Both the position numbers and the translations under genes were made by a program. A stretch of 5,207 nt of DNA, from NCBI GenBank assembly GCA_905209865.1, contig CAJLUP010000121.1:1-5207 (forward strand). Reading direction: 5' to 3'. The notes below the pieces were generated by a model. It was not told the DNA's origin and did not search any database. It worked only from the letters and a program-made list of their open reading frames with translations. Shown one piece after another: positions 1-5,207 of the stretch; position 1 is the stretch's first letter; each line of letters begins with the position of its first letter. This stretch comes from an uncultured Lachnospiraceae bacterium. Its GTDB lineage: Bacteria; Bacillota; Clostridia; Lachnospirales; Lachnospiraceae.

Positions 1-90
1 AATTTGTAGCCTTCTTTTACCGGATCTGCAGGACGAGTAAGCTTAGAACCATCTTTTACCTTAACCGTTTCTCCATTGATCGTAACTGTC
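1..90 (-). repeat. Third, diverged InlB-type repeat unit (partial, cut by window edge)
   Basis: The peptide WTVTINGETVKVKDG..LTRPADPVKEGYK aligns with the full units but is shorter near its start, lacking most of FKGADGEKIAEVKVE. It keeps the DPVKEGYKF core, which at DNA level is nearly the same as in the full units (positions 1-26). The repeat array therefore extends beyond the left edge, with at least one unit that has not been homogenised. Confidence 0.8.
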
Positions 91-2750
91 CACTCTTCCG
101 GCTGCGGATCAGGCGTCTCAATCTTCTCGAAACGAGCTTCAATCACAAGATCTCCCTTGATCTCTGTGTCAAAATTAAATTCTTTGCCATCTGCGAACCA
201 GCCGATGAACTTGTAGCCTTCTTTCACCGGATCGTTTTCAGGACGGGCTACTTTCTTTCCATCTTCCACTTTGACTTCTGCAATCTTCTCTCCGTCAGCG
301 CCTTTGAATGTTACTGTCCACTCTTCCGGCTGCGGATCAGGCGTCTCAATCTTTTCGAAACGAGCTTCAATCACAAGATCTCCCTTGATCTCTGTGTCAA
401 AATTAAATTCTTTGCCATCTGCGAACCAGCCGATGAACTTGTAGCCTTCTTTCACCGGATCGTTTTCAGGACGGGCTACTTTCTTTCCATCTTCCACTTT
501 GACTTCTGCAATCTTCTCTCCGTCAGCGCCTTTGAATGTTACTGTCCATTCTTCCGGCTGCGGCGTCTCGCCTTCTTTCGTAAAGTGAGCAATCAAAGAT
601 GTATTCGTCTCTACAGTAAATCTATATTCTGCATCATCAGACACTTTCTGACCGGTTGTCATATCATACCATCCGGCAAAATTGTAGCCATTCTTAGCAG
701 TTGCTTTTACTGCAACTTCCGATCCTTCATTTACATTCTTTGCAGCGCCTTCAACTTTTCCGCCTTCCTGCGTTTCTACAATAATGTTGCATTTCTGCGG
801 AGCCGCAATATCAAACTCAGATACAGCTACCCAGCCATCGTTCGACTGTTTTGCCACAATTTTAATTCCCCATACAGTCTGCGGAGCAAAACGAACTGTC
901 TTCTTAGCCTGATTGTTTGCGAATGTCTGATTTTCTGCAATCGGAACCCATTCACCATCAGCAGAATTTTTAACAAATAAATCCGCTTTTGTTATAATAC
1001 CGCTCGCTGCATTTGTTCTTGGTGTAAATGAAACCTTATTAATTTCATAGCCTTTATCGAAAGTAATCTCTCCTGTCACACTGTCAAGATTTCCTTTTGT
1101 TTTATTCAAATTATCTTTCAGCAGTTTATCTTCTTTATTTCCGCTGTAATCTGAATGCCAGTGTGTTTCCGGTCTTGAGTCAAACGCCATCTCAAATGTT
1201 CCTTCATTTCCAACATTTGTATGCGCGGATGTCGCTGTTCCCGTCCATCCTGATTTATCATTCTGGGTTGTCTCCGGCGCTTCTGTAGAAACAACAACAT
1301 TGTCAATTACTGCTTTAACCGAATTAGTCTTTGAACCAATTCTCTGAATCGGAAGCAGCAATGTCGAAATAGAAATTCCTTCTTTTCTCGGTTTTCCTTC
1401 CGGATCAGTCTGTCTGTTGCGATAAACTCCTGTCGCCTCCATTGCCTGTCCATTAACAATCAAATACGTCTTTGTACCTTCTGTTCTGATTGCAAGATGA
1501 ACTTTCTCACCTACCGGAAGTTTATAATCGAAGTAGTAATCATAAAGTTCTCTTCTGTATCCGAGTCTTCCGTCTTCCATGATACGGATATCATGAACGT
1601 AATCACCGTTATCACCTAAATTATCAGCTTCAAACAGAATTTCTCCTGCTTTCGCTTCTTTGTCTAATGTGATATCGAATTCCAGTGTATTGCCTGTAGC
1701 AAGTTTATCAATCGGAGTTGCTGCATAACTTTCTCCGCCTGTCAGTTTCAGACTTCCATTTTCAAGCTTTGCACCGCCTGCCAGCTCAAGGTCTCTCTTG
1801 TTTGCCGAACTGTCTTTCTTATCATCAAACTGATATTCCATATATTTACCGGATTCATCAGCTGTTGCTTTGTGATATGGATTGCTGTTTGCAGCATCGC
1901 CCAACTGATCTATCACTTCTTTTACCTGCGTCCAGTTCTTATCTGCTCCATCGCCCCAGTCCTTACTTGCGATTGCCGGAAGCGCTGATGCAAAGCGATC
2001 ATAAATATCAATTTCCGAAATTCCATTTGCACGAGTATCGATACTGTCATTCCAGATAGCATATGTTGCTCCAAGCATCTGATCTGATCCCGCCGGAATT
2101 GTTGCCTGATCTCCGAATTTATTCGGAACCCAATTTGTATATAAATGATTCGAATTGAGATAGTCTCCATAATATCCCGCTGCCGGAACAATATAATTCG
2201 ACTCAAGTGTATTGATCAACTCGTAACCTTTCTCATACATATCCTGTGGATTGGCATAACCTGTGTTCCAAATATTAAGCTGTACGCCTTCTCTTCTTAC
2301 CGGATATGCTCCCGGCTGATTCTCAAGCATATTGGAAAGGCTTCCCCACATACGAACCGTATATCCTTTTTCCTGAATATATTTGATCATATCATCAGAG
2401 AACTTTCTGAAACAGTTTTTCTCACCATAATACTCATCTGTTCCGATATGTACCGTCATGCTCTTATCAAACATATCTTCATTCAGATATTCATCCCATA
2501 CGCTCTGAACGAAAGCCAAAGACTCCGCGTATTTTGCATCTGAAAGATCGAACTGCTCGCCCGCTCTCTTTGAAGCATTTCCCTGAAGCATCAGGTCAGG
2601 ACGAACTTTTGTAAATGCTCCTGAATGTCCCGGTGTATCAAACTCCGGAATAATATCAATTCCCATCGCGCGGCAATTAAGGATAAACTGTCTGAACTCT
2701 GCTTTCGTATAATGCATATCTTCATTTGTCAGATCCGCTTTATAGATCGG
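1..2750 (-). CDS. C-terminal part of the same GH20 enzyme: catalytic barrel, LamG-like, CBM32-like and InlB-type repeats (partial, runs off left edge)
   Basis: This frame is open without a stop from 2750 to the window edge (916 codons) and continues the gene that starts at 4756. Numbering from the codon at 2750, the GH20 barrel runs to about 290. It has IPEFDTPGHSG (33-43), HIGTDEY with the catalytic Asp105-Glu106 pair, the Glu being the usual acid/base and the Asp holding the substrate acetamido group, then NIWNTGY (W161) and YAIWND (W233). HIGTDEY and the barrel-plus-lectin order recall bifidobacterial LnbB. A LamG-like module follows at about 310-488, then an F5-8C-like module (490-650), a divergent InlB B-repeat (about 652-727), two near-identical 76-residue InlB-type repeats and the start of a third. 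A gene caller would probably start this piece at the internal ATG at 2717, which would be wrong. A wall anchor is expected beyond the edge but is not seen. Confidence 0.9.
91..318 (-). repeat. 228-bp tandem repeat, copy 2 in coding order (InlB-type module)
   Basis: This copy matches 319-546 at every position except one: C at 126 against T at 354, a silent change (GAG/GAA, Glu). The unit is 76 codons, so copy number can change without shifting the frame. Each unit encodes an InlB B-repeat/Flg_new-type fold (VKEGYKFIGWFADGKEF) followed by a Pro/acidic spacer (ETPDPQPEEW). Such modules commonly act as stalks or adhesive spacers in Gram-positive surface proteins. Confidence 0.95.
319..546 (-). 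repeat. 228-bp tandem repeat, copy 1 in coding order (InlB-type module)
   Basis: This is the first full copy in protein order. It abuts the divergent InlB repeat that ends in AHFTKEGETPQPEEW. Near identity of the DNA, not only the protein, with the next copy points to a recent duplication or ongoing gene conversion. In this copy the spacer residues are again ETPDPQPEEW, whereas the preceding junction has the shorter ETPQPEEW. Confidence 0.95.
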
Positions 2751-4756
2751 AAGAGCCCGCCATTGCCGTCTTTCTTAATGTCAGACTCCAAACGGAAACC
2801 TGTGTATGCTTTTTCTCTCGCTTCTTCTGTTGTTGCGAAATCTTCATAGAAGATAAGGTTATCATTCAAATGAATATGGAGAGCATTCATCTTATAATAA
2901 GCCATTTCCTTCGCAACGTCTTCTAAAGTTTCCATAGAAACCGGTTTACGCGCAACGTCAAGCATAAATCCGCGAACTTCATACTTCGGATAATCTCTTG
3001 TTGTTCCTTTCGGAAGTTTTCCCTCGTTCAATTCTGCAATCTGAAGAATAGAACGTGTTGCCCAATAAGCGCCTGTCTGGTGAGCCGCAGTAATCTTTAC
3101 ATGCGCATCAGAGTCCATAACATAGCCTTCTTCTCCAAGACCATTATCACTCGTATCAAGTGTAAAGTAGATGTCTCCTGCTGCCGGAGTACTTCCTGTT
3201 TCAACAGTCATCTTCTTACCGAGTTCCGCTTCATAATCTGCCGCCAAAGCATCTGCCGCAGCTTTGAGATCACCTGCATTCGGATCAACAAGGATCTTGC
3301 CGCTGATTGTCACATCACCTTTTGTTTCTCCGCCGTACCACTCAGCCAGCTCCGGAACAACCGCCGGTTTTGCATTAGCACCATTTTCTTTATGTTTTCC
3401 CGGAATTGTGATTGTATGTTCTACAGTAGCTTCTGCATAATTCTTCTGCTCTGTTCCCTCTGCTGCAACAGATTCTGCCGTCTTCGTCACCTTATAAATA
3501 CCTTTAATCTGTGTATCTGTAAGCGGCTGATAGATCTTTCCGTCTCTTCCGACGATCTGCTCATAATCAGCAAGGAACTCTACTTTTACTCCCTCCGGAG
3601 TATCCCATGTTAATTGTGTCTTATCTGCATTAAACTTAGGAGCTGCGATTGAATTCGCAAGAGCCTGCAAAGTCTCATCTTCCGGCACTTCCGGATCCGG
3701 AGTTGCTTCCGGTTTTACAGCGTACGCACCGAATTCTGCCACAGAAACATTATACCAGTTCGGCACAGCCTCGCCATAGCTCTTCACATTCAAACGGATT
3801 TCTTTTGCCCATACCGCATCTTTTAAAGAAATAATTTCCTCTGTAGATGTAATCTGCTGTGTATTTTCATAAACCTGCTTAAATTCTCCAGTTGAGCTGT
3901 CTTTTACTTCAATCGTATACTCTTTAATATTTGTCTTTTCCCAGTTAATCTTAAAGTACTGAACTCTCTGCGTAACAGGAAGAGTCACAGTCAAAATACG
4001 ATCAGCCGCTCCCTTACCTTCATTGTCAGGATTTGTCGCCCAGCGGGTTGTCAGATCGCCATCGATTGCTTTACCCCCCGCCTGAGTATTACCCTCTGTC
4101 GGCTCAAAGTCATTAGCTTCTGCCGTTCCTTCCAGACAATAGTTTTCATCAGGAAGAACCTTATCCGGTATTTCGTCTGCATAAACCTGAAAATCATAAA
4201 GAGAAACAGACTGCCAGCTCACACTGTCATCCAATGCATCCGGTGTATATCCGTCTATATACAGACGAACATACCTTGCTTCTTTCTGCTCGTCCAAACG
4301 GATATTTTCATTAATCCCCGAAATCTTGTCACCGGCCTTTTTCTCATAAACGGTTGTCCATTTAGATTCGTCGTTGTCTTCTCCGGTATCAGAGATCTGA
4401 ATTTTATAACTTGTAATATTTCTGCGCTCCCACGCAATAACAAATGACCTGAATGATTTCTTCGCACCGAGATCAACTTTCAGCCACTGCGCTTTTTGAT
4501 CTGAATGCGTATTTGTCGCCCAGCGCGACTGCGGTTTTGGTGCTTCTCGGTTTACCACACCGTCAACTGCTTTTGCAGCAGAATAAACATCCGTTTCTTC
4601 TTCACTTGCAGTCGCTGTTTTGTTAAGCGCAAGATTTTCAATTTCTCCTGCCGCCTCAACACTCAGAGGTGCAAGCGGAGCTGCCAATCCAAAGATCATT
4701 ACTCCGGCAAGCGCTCCCGCGCCGGCGCGCGTTAACTTTTTCATTTTCCTTCCCAT
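2729..4756 (-). CDS. Secreted GH20 beta-N-acetylhexosaminidase / lacto-N-biosidase-like enzyme, N-terminal part before a frame break
   Basis: N-terminal part (675 codons as read) of a secreted enzyme expected to remove N-acetylhexosamine, or lacto-N-biose, from the non-reducing ends of host glycans outside the cell. Residues 1-35 are a signal peptide: basic start, hydrophobic core, cleavage likely after VEA. Two CBM32/F5-8C modules follow at about 41-192 and 205-347, each with an RWATN motif (78-82, 238-242). After a Pro/Glu linker, residues 375-453 resemble the Ig-like linker modules (DYEQI...ITIPG) of clostridial glycosidases. GH20b spans about 462-590. The GH20 barrel opens with RGFMLDVARKPVS (595-607) and HIHLNDN (627-633). 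Homology stops at GNGGL (664-668); the last seven residues and the stop are out of frame, and the barrel continues in another frame from about 2750 leftward. The start at 4756 has AGAGAGG six bases upstream. Family assignment is firm; substrate is not resolved. Confidence 0.93.
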   Translation of the reverse strand: MGRKMKKLTRAGAGALAGVMIFGLAAPLAPLSVEAAGEIENLALNKTATASEEETDVYSAAKAVDGVVNREAPKPQSRWATNTHSDQKAQWLKVDLGAKKSFRSFVIAWERRNITSYKIQISDTGEDNDESKWTTVYEKKAGDKISGINENIRLDEQKEARYVRLYIDGYTPDALDDSVSWQSVSLYDFQVYADEIPDKVLPDENYCLEGTAEANDFEPTEGNTQAGGKAIDGDLTTRWATNPDNEGKGAADRILTVTLPVTQRVQYFKINWEKTNIKEYTIEVKDSSTGEFKQVYENTQQITSTEEIISLKDAVWAKEIRLNVKSYGEAVPNWYNVSVAEFGAYAVKPEATPDPEVPEDETLQALANSIAAPKFNADKTQLTWDTPEGVKVEFLADYEQIVGRDGKIYQPLTDTQIKGIYKVTKTAESVAAEGTEQKNYAEATVEHTITIPGKHKENGANAKPAVVPELAEWYGGETKGDVTISGKILVDPNAGDLKAAADALAADYEAELGKKMTVETGSTPAAGDIYFTLDTSDNGLGEEGYVMDSDAHVKITAAHQTGAYWATRSILQIAELNEGKLPKGTTRDYPKYEVRGFMLDVARKPVSMETLEDVAKEMAYYKMNALHIHLNDNLIFYEDFATTEEAREKAYTGFRLESDIKKDGNGGLFRSIKRI
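2744..2756. other. Illumina adapter core sequence at the frame break
   Basis: The plus strand reads AGATCGGAAGAGC here, identical to the 13 bases common to TruSeq read-1 and read-2 adapters; the next base (C) departs from both. The minus-strand GH20 frame breaks at this exact place. Upstream codons end in GNGGL and downstream codons resume as YKADLTNEDM, so the break needs two extra bases or one missing base, modulo 3. Deleting AGATCGGA (2744-2751) gives TTTATAGAGCCC and the continuous peptide GGLYKADL. Eight bases is congruent to two modulo 3, as required. The match and the frame shift are seen directly; adapter carry-over is inference. Confidence 0.75.
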
Positions 4757-4762
4757 TTTCTA

Positions 4763-4769
4763 CCTCTCT
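4763..4769 (-). promoter_or_regulatory. Shine-Dalgarno site of the GH20 gene
   Basis: On the minus strand AGAGAGG lies six bases before the ATG at 4756. This supports that start over the in-frame ATG four codons later at 4744, whose upstream GGAAGG ends only three bases away. Confidence 0.7.
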
Positions 4770-4811
4770 GCTTTCTTGATTTTTGACGAGCTTAATTACA
4801 CTCTTCTTGTC

Positions 4812-4840
4812 ATTATATAATTTTCACATATAAAACACAA
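4812..4840 (-). promoter_or_regulatory. Candidate sigma-A promoter for the GH20 gene
   Basis: The minus strand has a perfect TATAAT (4817-4812) with a 17-base spacer to TTGTGT (4840-4835), which matches the TTGACA consensus only in its first three bases. Transcription would start near 4805 and give a leader of about 50 bases. The weak -35 box would fit a promoter that needs an activator, which is inference. Confidence 0.6.
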
Positions 4841-4877
4841 CTCTTTTCATTTTTCATATTATTTTCATCACTTTTCA
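4821..4877. promoter_or_regulatory. Cluster of TTTTCA repeats overlapping and upstream of the promoter
   Basis: Five copies of TTTTCA (TGAAAA on the coding strand) start at 4821, 4844, 4851, 4862 and 4872. The last three are 11 and 10 bases apart, about one helical turn. They could be an operator array or activator site beside the weak -35 box, but the region is A+T-rich and chance is a real alternative. Confidence 0.25.
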
Positions 4878-4942
4878 CTAATTAATAATTCCATTTTTCG
4901 CTTTCAAACTATCCTTATTAGAAATAATATACAAATTTGATT

Positions 4943-5024
4943 CTTACAACACTCACCGGAAGTACCAAAAGACGCATTCCGGCTAGTGTAAGCGCTCGCC
5001 AAGGTCCCGGGCAATCCCGGACTT
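4943..5024. other. Structured G+C-richer intergenic element with two hairpins
   Basis: Two imperfect hairpins stand out from the A+T-rich surroundings. In the first, ACACT..CCGGAA (4949-4961) pairs with TTCCGG..AGTGT (4977-4989) across a 2x2 internal loop, with a 15-base apical loop. In the second, AAGGTCCCGGG (5001-5011) pairs with CCCGGACTT (5016-5024) with two bulges and a four-base loop. Neither is followed by a T-run, so they are not terminators. The element lies after the upstream gene's terminator and before the GH20 promoter. It may be a dispersed intergenic repeat or a small structured RNA; I cannot name a family. Confidence 0.45.
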
Positions 5025-5041
5025 CGACTCGTTGTCATTGC

Positions 5042-5073
5042 AAAAACTGCCGACAGGAATTACCTGCCGGCAG
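5042..5073 (-). terminator. Rho-independent terminator of the upstream surface-protein gene
   Basis: On the minus strand an 11-bp stem (CTGCCGGCAGG pairing with CCTGTCGGCAG, one G-U pair) encloses the loop TAATT and is followed at once by TTTTT (5046-5042). It lies about 80 bases after the stop codon at 5154. On the plus strand the stem is followed by AAAAA, so it works in one direction only. It separates transcription of the upstream gene from the GH20 gene. Confidence 0.9.
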
Positions 5074-5153
5074 AAAAATCTGTGTTTTACTGTTTTTTAT
5101 TTTTCCTGTTTTGCGGAACAATTATTTTTCATTTTCCCAAAACATTCTTTTAA

Positions 5154-5207
5154 TTAGGAACGTTTTTTACGTGATTTCAGAACTACAACACCAGCTCCCG
5201 CCGCTGC
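5154..5207 (-). CDS. C-terminal tail of a probable sortase-anchored surface protein (partial)
   Basis: Only the last 17 codons and the TAA stop (5156-5154) are inside the window. They read AAAGAGVVVLKSRKKRS: a short hydrophobic end of a membrane segment followed by a basic cluster. This is the usual ending of proteins covalently linked to the Gram-positive cell wall by sortase. The LPXTG-type motif would lie about 15-20 residues earlier, outside the window, so anchoring by sortase is inferred and a plain membrane anchor remains possible. The gene runs in the same direction as the GH20 gene but has its own terminator, so the two are neighbours rather than an obvious operon. Its main function cannot be seen. 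Confidence 0.7.
   Translation of the reverse strand, partial: AAAGAGVVVLKSRKKRS

Noticed and set aside
91..546. The tandem repeats as a CRISPR-like or non-coding satellite array.
   Set aside because: Units are contiguous with no unique spacers, exactly 76 codons long, and encode a known type of surface-protein module in the frame of the gene.
2729..2760. Programmed ribosomal frameshift or a true pseudogene.
   Set aside because: There is no slippery heptamer at the break, a GH20 barrel is not a known site of programmed frameshifting, the downstream frame is fully open with catalytic residues conserved, and an adapter core sits at the junction. An artefact is the simpler account, though a real mutation is not formally excluded.
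585..3613. Several plus-strand ORFs of 60-177 codons (for example 585-980, 2145-2543, 3080-3613).
   Set aside because: All lie antisense to the GH20 gene, are rich in Cys, Ile, Phe, Ser and Arg as expected from reading the complement of a coding strand, and show no domain or convincing ribosome binding site.
4740..4744. Alternative start at the in-frame ATG four codons downstream (MKKLTRAG).
   Set aside because: Its purine-rich upstream sequence is too close (three bases), whereas the ATG at 4756 has AGAGAGG at six bases. The signal peptide is plausible with either, so this is a preference, not proof.
4879..4907. A second promoter with TTGAAA (4907-4902) and a 17-base spacer.
   Set aside because: The hexamer at the -10 position is TAATTA, with only two matches to TATAAT; the site at 4840-4812 is far better.
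4904..5038. A 44-codon ORF on the minus strand (start at 5038, beginning MTTSRSPGLPG) inside the intergenic region.
   Set aside because: Its ATG lies right after the terminator T-run with no Shine-Dalgarno site, it runs through both hairpins, and its peptide has no recognisable features. It is better explained as chance reading through the structured element, although gene callers may annotate it.

Overview
The window looks like a piece of a Gram-positive, Firmicutes-type genome, most likely a gut Clostridia/Lachnospiraceae member. This is inference from four things: an AG-rich Shine-Dalgarno site, a near-consensus sigma-A -10 box, a sortase-substrate-like basic tail on the upstream protein, and a very large secreted multidomain glycosidase of the kind these bacteria use on host glycans. 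Both genes read on the minus strand, so they run from right to left.

Region by region, in the direction of transcription. Positions 5207-5154 hold the last 17 codons of an upstream gene. Its visible end is a hydrophobic stretch followed by KSRKKRS, as in cell-wall-anchored surface proteins. A strong rho-independent terminator follows at 5073-5042. The rest of the gap of about 400 bases holds a G+C-rich stretch with two imperfect hairpins (5024-4943), an A+T-rich stretch with five TTTTCA copies, a candidate promoter (4840-4812) and a Shine-Dalgarno site.

From 4756 to the left edge there is one long gene: a secreted glycoside hydrolase family 20 (GH20) enzyme. Depending on subfamily it is a beta-N-acetylhexosaminidase or a lacto-N-biosidase. 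Domain order is signal peptide, two CBM32/F5-8C modules, an Ig-like linker module, GH20b, the GH20 barrel (catalytic Asp-Glu at 2438-2433), a LamG-like lectin fold, a third F5-8C-like module, a divergent InlB B-repeat, two almost identical 76-residue InlB-type repeats and the start of a third. The C-terminus lies outside the window.

The reading frame breaks near 2745-2757. At exactly that point the sequence contains AGATCGGAAGAGC, the 13 bases shared by Illumina TruSeq adapters. Removing 8 bases there restores one open frame through the GH20 barrel. The simplest reading is that the frameshift is a sequencing or assembly artefact and the gene is intact in the organism. If so, the two predicted proteins (2729-4756 and 1 to about 2750) are halves of one protein of at least about 1,580 residues. 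A second notable feature is the 228-bp tandem duplication near the left edge (one mismatch between copies), which is likely to vary in copy number and to be hard to assemble.

I see no mobile element, CRISPR array, tRNA or rRNA. I find no clear evidence for a wholly new system. The items most worth checking are the adapter-associated frame break, the repeat array and the structured intergenic element.
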